This document shows, one piece after another, positions 41,890 to 50,884 of a DNA stretch of 64,000 bases (position 1 is its first letter; each line of letters opens with the position of its first letter). The translations under genes and the position numbers were made by a program. Location: NCBI RefSeq assembly GCF_900163665.1, contig NZ_FUIA01000025.1, forward strand, positions 186,001 through 250,000. Direction: 5' to 3'. Source of the stretch: Frigoribacterium sp. JB110. GTDB taxonomy: Bacteria > Actinomycetota > Actinomycetes > Actinomycetales > Microbacteriaceae. The notes under the pieces were generated by a model. The model did no database searches. It saw nothing but the letters and a program-made list of their open reading frames with translations, and was not told the DNA's origin.

Positions 41890-41922
41890 CGTTCGGCCAC
41901 CGAGGTGAACAGTGGCCGAACG
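41890..41922. terminator. terminator after the SDR gene
   Basis: CGTTCGGCCAC (41890-41900) and GTGGCCGAACG (41912-41922) form an 11-bp stem, 9 bp downstream of the SDR stop. The rest of the 214-bp gap (41718-41931) shows no gene. Confidence 0.75.
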
Positions 41923-41931
41923 ATCGATATC

Positions 41932-42708
41932 TCAGTGCATCGTCATGCCGCCAGTGACGTTGATCCCCTGTCCCGTCATATAGGAGGCGAGGTCGCTGGC
42001 GAGGAAGAGTGCGACGCCTGCGACGTCTTCCGCGGTGCCGGTGCGGCCCAGCGGCACCTGCGAGGAGTCCTCCGCCTCGATGTCGGCCGCGCTGAGTCCG
42101 CGCAGCTCGGCGCCCTCGACCCGCTCGCGGTGCTTCATGGCCGTCTCGATGATGCCCGGGCAGATCGCGTTGACGAGGACGCCCTGCGGCGCCAGCTCGA
42201 CCGCCATGGTCTTCGTCAGCCCCATCACGGCGTGCTTCGACGCGACATAGCTGGTCATCGCGCGGTAGCCGTTCTTCCCCGCCTGCGAGGCGAGCAGGAC
42301 GATCCGGCCGGGCCTGCCGGTCTCGACCAGCTGCTGGGCGACAGCGCGCGCCACCAGGAACGAGCCCGTGGCGTTCACGTCGATCGTCTTCTGCCAGTCG
42401 GCGTACGTCGCCTCGACGGCGAAGTCCATCGTCGAGATGCCCGCGGCGTGCACGACGGCATCCACGGGCCCGACCGCGACGGCGATCGCGCTCACCGCGG
42501 AAGCCACCGCGGCTTCGTCGGTCACATCCAGTCGAACCCGCCACAGGCGCTCGCCCGCGGGCTCCGGCTCGACGGACGCGAACGCGAGGTCGGCCGAGAC
42601 GACCCGCGACCCCTGATCGAGGAACGCGGCCGCGGTCGCGGCGCCGATTCCGCTGGCGGCTCCGGTGACCAGGACGACCTGACCGGCGAGTTCGGGGAAA
42701 GAGGCCAT
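41932..42708 (-). CDS. short-chain dehydrogenase/reductase
   Basis: A 258-residue classical SDR with Rossmann motif TGAASGIGAAT (about 16-26), VHAAGIS, catalytic Ser region VLLASQAG and YxxxK in YVASKHAVMG, then PG motif NAICPGIIETAM. The cofactor is probably NAD(H) (acidic SADLAF after strand 2). ATG shares one base with the luxS stop (TGATG), so it is translationally coupled to luxS. Substrate unknown; an oxidoreductase on the methionine-cycle or AI-2 side is only a possibility from context. Confidence 0.92.
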   Translation of the reverse strand: MASFPELAGQVVLVTGAASGIGAATAAAFLDQGSRVVSADLAFASVEPEPAGERLWRVRLDVTDEAAVASAVSAIAVAVGPVDAVVHAAGISTMDFAVEATYADWQKTIDVNATGSFLVARAVAQQLVETGRPGRIVLLASQAGKNGYRAMTSYVASKHAVMGLTKTMAVELAPQGVLVNAICPGIIETAMKHRERVEGAELRGLSAADIEAEDSSQVPLGRTGTAEDVAGVALFLASDLASYMTGQGINVTGGMTMH

Positions 42709-43178
42709 CAGACCACTCGCGAGAAGGCGTCGCGGCTGATTCCCTGGGCGACGATCCTCGCGGCCCACTCGCGCGCGCCGTGCAGGCTGTGGTCTCGGTA
42801 GTTGCCGCACTCGACGGCGCTGACACCCGGCACGTCCTTCCACGTCGCCTTCTCGGCGATGAACTGCAGCGCCGCAGTCAGCGCCGAGGCCACGTCACCG
42901 ACGCTCGGCTCGCCCCACACGATGAGGTGGAACCCGGTGCGGCATCCGAACGGCGAGCAGTCGATCACGCCGTCGAGGTGATCGCGCAGAAGGCTCGCGA
43001 GCAGATGCTCGATGGTGTGCAGCGCACCGGTGGGAATGTCGCTCTCGTTCGGCTGGGTCAGCCGCAGGTCGAAGTTGCTGATGGTGTCACCAGCCTGGCC
43101 GTGCTCGGCGGCGATGCGACGCACGTACGGGGCGTGCACCGCGGTGTGATCGAGCGCGAAGCTCTCGACATCTGCCAT
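42708..43178 (-). CDS. luxS: S-ribosylhomocysteine lyase
   Basis: A 156-residue metalloenzyme that cleaves S-ribosylhomocysteine to homocysteine and DPD, the AI-2 precursor. Metal ligands H54 and H58 lie in LHTIEHLL, with E57 the general base; SPFGCRTGF holds the catalytic Cys79, and C124 in [14 protein letters not shown] is the third ligand. ATG at 43178 with SD GAGGAG. Downstream of the methionine importer genes and an aminotransferase, which fits sulfur amino-acid recycling. Confidence 0.97.
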   Translation of the reverse strand: MADVESFALDHTAVHAPYVRRIAAEHGQAGDTISNFDLRLTQPNESDIPTGALHTIEHLLASLLRDHLDGVIDCSPFGCRTGFHLIVWGEPSVGDVASALTAALQFIAEKATWKDVPGVSAVECGNYRDHSLHGAREWAARIVAQGISRDAFSRVV

Positions 43179-43198
43179 GGGTCTCTCCTCAGAACAGC

Positions 43199-43221
43199 GG
43201 GCCGGCATCCGGATGCGGCCC
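43199..43221 (-). other. hairpin between aminotransferase and luxS genes
   Basis: GGGCC plus GCATCC pair with GGATGC plus GGCCC around the centre at 43210/43211, with one bulged G. It sits in the 60-bp gap before luxS, where it could act as an attenuator or mRNA processing site. Confidence 0.4.
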
Positions 43222-43238
43222 GGACGAACAGGTACGGG

Positions 43239-44393
43239 TTACGGGGTGCTCAGGGCGGGGAAGCGCTCGATCGCCCGCAGCAGCGTCTCCTCATCATGCA
43301 CGAGGCTGAGGCGCACGAAGCCGGCGCCTCCCGTGCCGAAGCCGCTGCCGCTGGCGACGGCGACGCCGTGCGAAGCGAGCAGCTCCTGCGCGAACGCGAT
43401 GTCGTCGTCGCCGACGCGCAGCCAGATGAAGAAGGTCCCCTCCATCGGGCGCACGCTCCATCCGGATGACCGCAGCGCGTTCACGACGATGTCGCGGCGG
43501 CGGCGATACACGTCGATGAGCCGTCTCGCGGGCTCCTGATCGCCCGCGAGGGCCGCCGTGGCCGCGTCGTGCATCGCGCCGAACACGGAGCTGTACGCCG
43601 ATTCCTGATAGGCGCGCATCGCGGCGATGATCGACGGGTTCCCCACGGCGTATCCGATGCGCCATCCGGCCATGTTGTACGTCTTCGAGAGGGTCGAGAT
43701 CTCGACTGTGCGCTCGAAGGAGCCGTCGACGGCCAGCGCCGACAGCGGCGGGCCGTCGAAGCCGATCGAGCCGTAGGCGAAATCGTGCAGGAACGCCGCA
43801 CCGAGGCGTTCGGACACCGTCAGCGCCGTCTCGAACGTCTCCGCATCGGCGACTGCGCCCGTCGGATTGTGCGGGTAGTTGAGCAGCATCGCCGCCGCGC
43901 GATCCGCGCCCACCCTGGCCGGATCGGGCGCGTAGCCCCGTTCAGCGTCGAGCCCGATCGTCGCGACCTCGGCACCGGCGAGAGAGGCGGCTTCGCGGTA
44001 CGCGGGGTAGCCGGGGTCGGGCACCACGAGCGTGTCCCCCGGATTCACGAGCGCGAGCACCGCTGACATGAAGCCCTCCAACGAGCCGTGGAAGACGGCG
44101 ACATGTCTGGCGGGGTCGACCTCGACGCCGTGATCGGCCAGGTAGCGTGCGGCGATCGCGTCGCCGAGATCGGGCAGCGCCTGGAAGGGGCCGTACCGGT
44201 GATGCGCCGGGTCGGCGACCGCCAGCTGCGCCGCGCGCACGATGTGATCCGGCGTCGGCAGATCCGGATTGCCCTTCGACAGATCGATCACATCGGTGCC
44301 GGCGGCGCGGGCGGAGGCGATGCGGCGATCGAGGTCGGCGAAGAAGTTGCCAGGCAGATCGGTCACGCGGCCAGCGGGGGAGAAGGCGGCCAC
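43239..44393 (-). CDS. PLP-dependent class I/II aminotransferase
   Basis: A 384-residue fold-type I aminotransferase. Conserved features: IDLSKGNPDLPTP, YPHNPTGA, the LHDFAYGSIGFDG cofactor region (Asp and Tyr), the Schiff-base Lys in STLSKTYNMAGWRIGYAVG, and FVRLSLV with the substrate Arg. It belongs to the aspartate/alanine/methionine aminotransferase group. Placement between metNIQ and luxS suggests methionine or its keto acid (KMTB) as a substrate, but this is context only. GTG start, 3 bp after the metI stop, SD GGAGG. Confidence 0.92.
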   Translation of the reverse strand: MAAFSPAGRVTDLPGNFFADLDRRIASARAAGTDVIDLSKGNPDLPTPDHIVRAAQLAVADPAHHRYGPFQALPDLGDAIAARYLADHGVEVDPARHVAVFHGSLEGFMSAVLALVNPGDTLVVPDPGYPAYREAASLAGAEVATIGLDAERGYAPDPARVGADRAAAMLLNYPHNPTGAVADAETFETALTVSERLGAAFLHDFAYGSIGFDGPPLSALAVDGSFERTVEISTLSKTYNMAGWRIGYAVGNPSIIAAMRAYQESAYSSVFGAMHDAATAALAGDQEPARRLIDVYRRRRDIVVNALRSSGWSVRPMEGTFFIWLRVGDDDIAFAQELLASHGVAVASGSGFGTGGAGFVRLSLVHDEETLLRAIERFPALSTP

Positions 44394-44396
44394 GCG

Positions 44397-45065
44397 TCAG
44401 CGCCTCCGCACCCGTCGGGCCAGCGAGTTGCCGAGCCACTGCACGAGCTGCACGATGACGATCAGCGTGATGACCGTGACGAGCATCGCGACGCCGTCGA
44501 AGCGCTGGTAGCCGTACGAGATGGCGAGGTCGCCGATACCGCCGGCGCCGACCGTGCCGGCCATCGCTGTGGCGTCGATGAGGCCGATCGATGCGGTCGT
44601 GAGCGCCAGGATCAGAGAGCCGCGGGCCTCAGGCAGCAGGAACCGGATGAAGATCTGCCACGGCGTCGCACCCATCGAGCGTGCCGCTTCGATGACGCCC
44701 GCCGGCACCTCGAGCAGCGAGTTCTCGACAAGCCGTCCGATGAATGGCGCGATCATGATCGTCAACGGCACGATCGCAGCCGTCGTGCCGATCGATGTGC
44801 CCACCAGCAGCCGCGTGAACGGCAGGATCGCGACCAGCAGAATGATGAACGGCAGCGAGCGCACCAGGTTCACCACCGTGTTCACCACGAGGTAGACGGG
44901 GCGGTTCGGCAGGATGCCGCCGCGGCGGGTGAGCACGACGGTTGTGCCGAGCAGAAGGCCCAGCACGGAGCCGATGGCGAGCGCGACACCCGCCATGTAC
45001 AGCGTGGCGGCGAGCTCCTGAAGGAACTGCTCTGTCGTGATCAGCGTGATCCGGTCGTCGTTCAT
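44397..45065 (-). CDS. metI: methionine ABC transporter permease
   Basis: A 222-residue permease with five membrane helices and the EAA-type loop VIEAARSMGATPWQIFIRFLLPEA that contacts MetN. It ends with GGIGDLAISYGYQRF, a MetI signature. ATG overlaps the metN stop (ATGA). Together with MetN and MetQ it forms a type I methionine importer at the cytoplasmic membrane. Confidence 0.96.
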   Translation of the reverse strand: MNDDRITLITTEQFLQELAATLYMAGVALAIGSVLGLLLGTTVVLTRRGGILPNRPVYLVVNTVVNLVRSLPFIILLVAILPFTRLLVGTSIGTTAAIVPLTIMIAPFIGRLVENSLLEVPAGVIEAARSMGATPWQIFIRFLLPEARGSLILALTTASIGLIDATAMAGTVGAGGIGDLAISYGYQRFDGVAMLVTVITLIVIVQLVQWLGNSLARRVRRR

Positions 45066-46111
45066 GCCGCCACCTCCGTCACCGAGACGACCTCGTTCTC
45101 CAGGTAGGATCGCGCGGCGGAGATCCGCTCGGCGTCGCCCTCGAGCTGGATGACCATCTGCCCGACCGTGTGTCGCTGCACCTCGGTCATATCGGCGTGC
45201 AGAATGTTCACGCCCACGCCGATCTCGGCGATCAGGGTCGAGATGATCGGTGCGGTGACCTGATCGTCGAGCAGGAGCAGCTGCAGCAGGTTGCGCTGAT
45301 CGAGCCGGTCGCTCACGCGCTCCGGCAGCTCGTTCGGGATCACGGTGCCGACGAATGCGCGCGAGACCGCGTGGCGGGGGTGCACGAACACGTCGAGAAC
45401 GCTGCCGCGCTCGACGACACGGCCGGCCGACATCACGGCGACCTCCTCGCAGAGGTCCTTGATGACGTCCATCTCGTGCGTGACGACGACGATCGTCGTC
45501 CCGAAGTCCGCGTTGATGCGCCGGAGCAGGTCGATGATCTGCGTCGTCGTGGTCGGATCGAGGGCACTGGTCGCCTCGTCGCACAGCAGCACGCGAGGCC
45601 GCCGGATGATCGCCCTGGCGATGCCGACGCGCTGCTTCTGCCCGCCGGAGAGATCGGCAGGGTGCGCATCGGCCTTGTTCGCGAGGCCGACGAATTCGAG
45701 CACCTCATCGGCACGCCGCACCGCCTCGGCGCGCTTGACGCCGTCGAGCCGCAGCGGCATCGCGACGTTGTCGCGCACCGTGATGGTCTGCAGCAGCTCG
45801 AACTGCTGGAAGATCATGCCTGTCTGCTTCTGCGCCTGGCGGAGCGTGCCGCCGACCAACGACGCGATGTCGACCCCGTCGACGGTGACGGTGCCCGAGG
45901 TGGGGGCCTCGAGGCCGTTGATCATCCGGATCAGAGTGCTCTTGCCTGCACCGCTGTGGCCGATCACGCCGAAAATGCGGCCGCGGGCGATCTCCAGCGA
46001 GACGTCGTCAACGGCGGCCGCCGCGGCCTCTCCCGTGCCGAACACGCGAGAGGCCGCGGCGAATTCGACGATGGCCTCTGAAGGCTCGTCGTCGCGGGGG
46101 GACAGCGTCAT
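45062..46111 (-). CDS. metN: methionine ABC transporter ATPase with NIL domain
   Basis: A 349-residue ATPase. Walker A GHSGAGKST, the Q-loop FQQFELL, signature LSGGQKQRV, Walker B VLLCDEATSALD and the switch His in VTHEMD are all present. The C-terminal NIL domain (about 270-345) binds methionine and inhibits transport in characterised homologues (trans-inhibition). ATG overlaps the metQ stop. Confidence 0.97.
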   Translation of the reverse strand: MTLSPRDDEPSEAIVEFAAASRVFGTGEAAAAAVDDVSLEIARGRIFGVIGHSGAGKSTLIRMINGLEAPTSGTVTVDGVDIASLVGGTLRQAQKQTGMIFQQFELLQTITVRDNVAMPLRLDGVKRAEAVRRADEVLEFVGLANKADAHPADLSGGQKQRVGIARAIIRRPRVLLCDEATSALDPTTTTQIIDLLRRINADFGTTIVVVTHEMDVIKDLCEEVAVMSAGRVVERGSVLDVFVHPRHAVSRAFVGTVIPNELPERVSDRLDQRNLLQLLLLDDQVTAPIISTLIAEIGVGVNILHADMTEVQRHTVGQMVIQLEGDAERISAARSYLENEVVSVTEVAA

Positions 46112-46959
46112 TCTGCGGCTGCCTGCAGATCAGCCGGGATGGTGTAGCCGTCGTACTGCGGGTCGCCGGCGATGTACTCGGCGAACTCGGGCGACGTGAA
46201 TGCGTCCTTCAGTGCCTGTGCCCACGGGGTGTCGAGGTTCTTCTCATCGACCGAGACGCCGACGGTGAACTCCTCGCCGAGGTCTTCGAGCGCGAGGGCG
46301 GCGGTCAGGTCGAGACCGCCCGAGATGATGAAGTTGCCCTGGATCGCCGAGAAATCGACGTCGGAGAGCGACGAGACCTGCTGTGCGTTCTCCATCGGGA
46401 CGAGCTCGATGCCCGCGACGTTCTCCGTGATGTCCGCAGGCGACGCAGTGGCCGCGTCGATCGAGTCGCTGAGCTCGACCCAGCCGACCTTCTCCAGGAC
46501 GTTGAGCGCGCGGTACATGTTCGCCGGCTCGTTCGGAACGGCGACGGTGGACCCCTCGGCGACGTCGTCGAGCGACGAGGCGGCACCGCCGAACAATCCC
46601 ATCGGAGCCGTCGGCACGAGCACGAGGATGCGGTTGCTCAGCCCCTCCTGCTCGTTGATCGAGTTCTGGTAGGTCTCGTGCTGCATGATGATGGCGTCGA
46701 CCTCGCCCTGACCCAGAGCGGCGTTCGTCGTGATCCCGTCTGTGAAATCGATCGACTCGGTGGCGAAGCCCTCTTCCTCGAGCAGCGGCACGATGCCGCC
46801 CTCGAAGTATTCGCGGTACGGCCCGGGGTTGAAGCCCACGCTGATATTCGTCTTGTCGTCGCTCGGAGCGTCGTCGTCGCTCGACGCGCCGCACGCCGTG
46901 GCGGTGATGGCGATGCCTGCGATGGCGGCCGTGGCAAGGATTCGGGCGGGGATGCGCAT
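46108..46959 (-). CDS. metQ: methionine-binding lipoprotein
   Basis: A 283-residue NlpA/MetQ lipoprotein with a signal peptide and lipobox TATAC (Cys23), then the periplasmic-binding fold with GFNPGPYREYF, GQGEVDAIIMQHETYQN, VAVPNEPANMYRAL and the C-terminal TPWAQALKDAFTSPEF. First gene of metQ-metN-metI-aminotransferase-luxS-SDR. SD AGGAG. I looked for a SAM riboswitch or S-box in the upstream 65 bp and saw none, so control is probably by a protein. Confidence 0.95.
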   Translation of the reverse strand: MRIPARILATAAIAGIAITATACGASSDDDAPSDDKTNISVGFNPGPYREYFEGGIVPLLEEEGFATESIDFTDGITTNAALGQGEVDAIIMQHETYQNSINEQEGLSNRILVLVPTAPMGLFGGAASSLDDVAEGSTVAVPNEPANMYRALNVLEKVGWVELSDSIDAATASPADITENVAGIELVPMENAQQVSSLSDVDFSAIQGNFIISGGLDLTAALALEDLGEEFTVGVSVDEKNLDTPWAQALKDAFTSPEFAEYIAGDPQYDGYTIPADLQAAAE

Positions 46960-47024
46960 GGGGACTCCTGAAGGTCTGGAACCCTCCGAAGATAGCTATG
47001 GCGATAGTGCGTGTCGAATTCGTG

Positions 47025-48311
47025 TTACGCCCTGAGTCGCGGCCGGTCGCTGACCTGCTGCCCGACGCTGGCTGCGCGCGGGGGGTCATGGCGATCCGCT
47101 CGGCCCAGCGCTGCGGCCAGCTCGTCGGTCGCGTCGCCCCATGTCGACACGGATACTGTCTCCAGACCCTGCCAGTCGGCGGCAAGACGGAGCTCGTCCG
47201 CGATGCGCTCGGCGTCCCCCGCCCGGGCGCTGGGTTCCCACCATGCCGACTGCACGAGCAGACGCGAGCCTGAGCGATCGGCCTTGAGATCGATGCGCGC
47301 CGCGATGCGATCGTCGACGAGCACCGGCAGCGAGTAGTACCCGTAGCGACGCTGCGCCGCGGGCACGTAGATCTCGATCCGGTAGTCGAGGCCGAAGGTG
47401 CGCAGGGCGCGGCTGCGGAACCAGACCACGGGATCGAAGGGAGTCAGAAGGGCGGTGCGCTCGATGCGCCTCGGCACGACGGCATCGCGGTGCAGCCACG
47501 CGGACTGCGCGCGCCCCGAACGCTCCCATTCCGGCACGCGCACCGGAGTCAGCTCGCCCGACGCGACGAGGTCGTCGACCGCGGGCGCCACCTCTCGTGC
47601 GCGCAGCCGGTAGTAGTCGGCGAGATCTGCGGTGGTGGCCACGCCGTACGCCTGTGCCGCCCGCCGCGTCAGCTCCCGGATCGCGTCCGGCGGCGTCATC
47701 TCCCGGTGCAGATGCTCGGGCGGCACGACGTGCTCGGCGAGTGCGTATCGGCGCTCGAAACCGCGCCTTCCGGCGATCGCCACTTCGCCGGTGAGCCACA
47801 TCACCTCCAGGCCGTGCTTCACATCGTCCCAGTCCCACCACGGCCCCCGGCGCCCGCGCTCCGATTCGGGGTCGATCTCGGCCGGGCGCAGCGGGCCTCG
47901 CGCCGCCAGTTCGTCGCGGAGACGATCGAGCACGGCGGCGTGCGCGTGCGCCCATCCTCCCGGCGATCCGAAGCGCTGGCGGAAGTGCTCCATCCGGAAC
48001 TGCCACATCGGCCAGTCCTCGACAGGCACGAACGCCGCTTCGTGCGCGCGGTATTCGACGTAGCGACCGCCGGAGGACAGCACGAGCCGGTCGAGCCGAT
48101 CGCGGTCGTACGGGCCGAATCTCGAGAAATGCGGCATGTAGTGCGTGCGGGAGAACACGTTCACGGAATCGATCTGCAGCGCGCCCATGCGCTCGAGACC
48201 CGCGTGCAGCCGGCGCACGCCGACGCTCGCCGGCCGTGCGCCGGAGAACCCCTGGGCACCGAGTGCGATCCGTCGTGCTTGAGCCGCGCTGAGCGTCTGT
48301 ATCGTCGCCAT
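47025..48311 (-). CDS. YcaQ/AlkX-type winged-helix DNA glycosylase
   Basis: A 428-residue protein of the HTH_42 family with three winged-helix units. Near the N-terminus ALQIDSVNVFSRTHY carries a Q-hydrophobic-D motif (Q46, D48) like the catalytic QxD of E. coli YcaQ, which unhooks alkylated bases and interstrand crosslinks. LLTPFDPVVWFRSRALRTFGLDYRIEIYVP and GYYSLPVLVDDRIAARIDLKADR are the usual C-terminal signature. ATG follows TAGCGT by 6 nt. Divergent from the AI-2E-family gene. Confidence 0.92.
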   Translation of the reverse strand: MATIQTLSAAQARRIALGAQGFSGARPASVGVRRLHAGLERMGALQIDSVNVFSRTHYMPHFSRFGPYDRDRLDRLVLSSGGRYVEYRAHEAAFVPVEDWPMWQFRMEHFRQRFGSPGGWAHAHAAVLDRLRDELAARGPLRPAEIDPESERGRRGPWWDWDDVKHGLEVMWLTGEVAIAGRRGFERRYALAEHVVPPEHLHREMTPPDAIRELTRRAAQAYGVATTADLADYYRLRAREVAPAVDDLVASGELTPVRVPEWERSGRAQSAWLHRDAVVPRRIERTALLTPFDPVVWFRSRALRTFGLDYRIEIYVPAAQRRYGYYSLPVLVDDRIAARIDLKADRSGSRLLVQSAWWEPSARAGDAERIADELRLAADWQGLETVSVSTWGDATDELAAALGRADRHDPPRAASVGQQVSDRPRLRA

Positions 48312-48317
48312 GCTCCC

Positions 48318-48323
48318 ACGCTA
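48318..48323 (-). promoter_or_regulatory. -10 box of the YcaQ-type gene (leaderless)
   Basis: TAGCGT on the minus strand, 6 nt before the ATG at 48311. Confidence 0.5.
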
Positions 48324-48384
48324 CTCACAGCCTCCGACATCAGCGGTGAGACCGAACATCACGGCTGGCGCATATGCGCGGGCC

Positions 48385-48390
48385 TAGACT
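48385..48390 (+). promoter_or_regulatory. -10 box of the AI-2E-family gene (leaderless)
   Basis: TAGACT, 7 nt before the ATG at 48398. Confidence 0.55.
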
Positions 48391-48397
48391 GTCTGAG

Positions 48398-49615
48398 ATG
48401 AGCGACAAGACCTCCAGGCGCGGATTCTGGGATCTGCTCCGGTCGAAGGACGAGCCATCCTCTCCGAGCGGAGCGCGGCGCGAAAGCGACGACGTCCCCG
48501 CGGGGCTGCGCATCGGAGCCGCGTATTCGTGGCGGCTGCTGCTCATCATCGCGCTGATCGGCGTCGCCGTCGCCGCGGTCGTGATGTTCAAGCAGCTTGT
48601 GATTCCGCTGCTCGTGGCGATCCTGTTGACGGCACTCGTCTGGCCCGTGTACGAGCCGCTGCGCCGTTTCGTCCGCGCGCGCATCATCGCGATCACCATC
48701 ACCGTGGTGGGACTGATCGGGATCGTGACCGGCCTGCTCACGATGGTGATCTGGCAGATCACCGAGGAAGCGGGAGAGGTCCGCGACGAGGCGACCCAGA
48801 TGATCGACGAAGCCCATGAGTGGCTTCTCACCACCGGCATCGTCACCGACGCGCAGATCAGCGAGTTCTTCGGCCAGACCGGCGACTTCATCCGGGATCA
48901 GGCCGATTTCCTGCTCAGCGGAGCACTCACCGTCGGAAGCACTCTCGGCAGCGTGGGAGCGGGCATGCTCATCGCCCTCTTCGTACTGATCTGCCTGCTC
49001 GCCGACGGCGAGCCGATCTGGAAGTGGACGCTCAAGCTCTTTCCCCGTGTCTCCCGCGACGCCGTCGACGCGTCGGCACGCAACGGCTGGCGCACACTGA
49101 TCAACTACGCCCGCACGCAGGTGATCGTCGCGACCATCGACGCCATCGGCATCGGTCTCGGTGCGTTCCTCCTCGGGGTCCCGCTCGCCATTCCGACCGC
49201 TGTGCTCGTCTTCCTCGGTGCGTTCGTGCCGTTCATCGGCGCGATCGTCACGGGCGCGATCGCGGTGCTGTTGGCGCTGTTCACCGGTGGTGTCTGGCTC
49301 GGGGTGGCGATGCTCGCCGTCGTGCTCGTCGTGCAGCAGATCGAGAGCCATATCCTGCAGCCGCTGCTGATGGGATCGGCAGTGAAGGTGCACCCGATCG
49401 CCGTTGTGCTCGTCGTCGCCGGCGGAGCGATGATCGGCGGGATCGCCGGGGCGCTGTTCGCCGTGCCGGTTGCGGCGTTCGTCAACGTCGTCGCTGTCAC
49501 GATCGCAAGCGGCTCGTGGCGCACAGGGCATCAGCCGGACGGCTCCCTGCTGTGGAGCGCGGTGCCCAAGAAACTTCTGAATGACAGAGAACAGGGAGAA
49601 GGGAACAAGGCATGA
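48398..49615 (+). CDS. AI-2E family transporter
   Basis: A 405-residue polytopic membrane protein with about eight helices. The N-terminal helices and a central amphipathic stretch (EEAGEVRDEATQMIDEAHEWL) precede the conserved FVPFIGAIVTGAIAVLLAL, QQIESHILQPLLMGSAVKVHPIAVVLVV and AGALFAVPVAAFV. Family members include TqsA (AI-2 export) and Na+/H+ antiporters, so the name does not prove AI-2 transport; luxS lies 5 kb away on the other strand. ATG at 48398 follows TAGACT by 7 nt. Its stop overlaps ilvA (ATGA). Confidence 0.92.
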   Translation: MSDKTSRRGFWDLLRSKDEPSSPSGARRESDDVPAGLRIGAAYSWRLLLIIALIGVAVAAVVMFKQLVIPLLVAILLTALVWPVYEPLRRFVRARIIAITITVVGLIGIVTGLLTMVIWQITEEAGEVRDEATQMIDEAHEWLLTTGIVTDAQISEFFGQTGDFIRDQADFLLSGALTVGSTLGSVGAGMLIALFVLICLLADGEPIWKWTLKLFPRVSRDAVDASARNGWRTLINYARTQVIVATIDAIGIGLGAFLLGVPLAIPTAVLVFLGAFVPFIGAIVTGAIAVLLALFTGGVWLGVAMLAVVLVVQQIESHILQPLLMGSAVKVHPIAVVLVVAGGAMIGGIAGALFAVPVAAFVNVVAVTIASGSWRTGHQPDGSLLWSAVPKKLLNDREQGEGNKA

Positions 49616-50871
49616 CCACGGTCGAACCCGAACACCAGGCGGTCGCACGAATTCCCTCGCTGGCTGAGATCGAGGACGCCGCGCGCAGCCTTGCCGGCGT
49701 CATCGAACACACACCGACGCAGAACTCCCAGCATCTCTCCGAGGTGATGGGTGTGCCCGTCAGCCTCAAGCTCGAGAATCTGCAGCGCACGGGTTCGTTC
49801 AAGGTCAGGGGAGCGACGTACCGCCTCTCCCATCTCACCGCGGAGGAACGCGCCAGGGGAGTGGTCGCCGCCTCGGCGGGCAATCACGCCCAGGGCGTCG
49901 CGCTCGCCGCACGGGAGCTGGGCATCTCCGCGACGATCTACATGCCGCTCGGTGTTCCCGTGCCGAAGCTGCTCGCCACCCGTGGCTACGGCGCCGAGGT
50001 CGTGCTCCAGGGCGACACCGTGGCCGAGCCGCTGCGCCTCGCGGCCGAGCATGCAGAGCGCACCGGCGCCATTCTGATCCACCCGTTCGACCATCGTGAC
50101 ATCGTGATCGGGCAGGCCACGCTCGGTCTCGAAGTGATGGATGACGTTCCGGATGTCGAGACGATCGTCGTCGGTGTCGGCGGCGGCGGGCTCATCGCCG
50201 GTGTCGCCGCGGCCGCCAAGGCACGCGCGAAGGCCGAAGGGCGCGAGGTGCGGATCATCGGCGTGCAGGCGGAGAACGCCGCGCCCATGCCGGTATCGCT
50301 CGAGGCGGGGCATCCGGTCGAGATCACCACCAAGCCGACGATCGCGGATGGGATCCTCGTCGCACGGCCGGGCGAGATCCCGTTCGAGACGATCCGCGAG
50401 TACGTCGACGAGGTCGTCACCGTCTCCGATGATGACATCGCGCGCGCCGTGCTGGCGCTCCTGGAGCGCGCCAAGGTCGTCGTCGAGCCGGCAGGAGCGG
50501 TCGGCGTCGCCGCGATGATGGCCGGCAAGGTGCATTCCCAGGGCCCGACCGCCGCGATTCTCTCCGGCGGGAACATCGACCCGCTTCTGCTGCAGCGCAT
50601 CATGTCGCACGGGCTTGCCGCCTCCGGCCGGTACATGACGATCCGGATCCCGCTGCCCGACCGGCCTGGCCAGCTCGTCATGGTCTCGCAGGTGATCGCC
50701 GGCGCGGGAGGGAACGTGATCGAGGTGCTGCACACCCGCCACGGCCAGGGGCTGCAGGTCAGCGAGGTGAATCTGCAGATCTCCGTGGAGCTGCGCGGCG
50801 CCGAGCACCGCGAACTCGTCCTGCAGGCGCTGAGGGACGCAGGCTTCACCCCAGAAGTCCTCCCAGACTGA
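49612..50871 (+). CDS. ilvA: threonine ammonia-lyase (threonine dehydratase)
   Basis: A 419-residue fold-type II PLP enzyme that deaminates threonine to 2-oxobutyrate, the first step to isoleucine. The PLP Lys lies in RTGSFKVRGATYR, SAGNHAQGVA is the substrate loop, and GVGGGGLIAGVA the phosphate-binding Gly loop. A single C-terminal ACT domain (about 335-410, TIRIPLPDRPGQLVMVSQVI) marks the medium form. Coupled by ATGA to the AI-2E-family gene. The 3' flank carries the 102-bp repeats. Confidence 0.95.
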   Translation: MTTVEPEHQAVARIPSLAEIEDAARSLAGVIEHTPTQNSQHLSEVMGVPVSLKLENLQRTGSFKVRGATYRLSHLTAEERARGVVAASAGNHAQGVALAARELGISATIYMPLGVPVPKLLATRGYGAEVVLQGDTVAEPLRLAAEHAERTGAILIHPFDHRDIVIGQATLGLEVMDDVPDVETIVVGVGGGGLIAGVAAAAKARAKAEGREVRIIGVQAENAAPMPVSLEAGHPVEITTKPTIADGILVARPGEIPFETIREYVDEVVTVSDDDIARAVLALLERAKVVVEPAGAVGVAAMMAGKVHSQGPTAAILSGGNIDPLLLQRIMSHGLAASGRYMTIRIPLPDRPGQLVMVSQVIAGAGGNVIEVLHTRHGQGLQVSEVNLQISVELRGAEHRELVLQALRDAGFTPEVLPD

Positions 50872-50884
50872 GCCGGGCTCAGGC

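Noticed and set aside
46960..47024. SAM riboswitch upstream of metQ
   Set aside because: The 65-bp gap is too short, and no S-box or SAM-II core motifs were seen.
48398..49615. Calling the AI-2E-family gene an autoinducer-2 exporter
   Set aside because: The family name covers several activities, and coupling to ilvA argues against assuming AI-2 export from luxS proximity alone.
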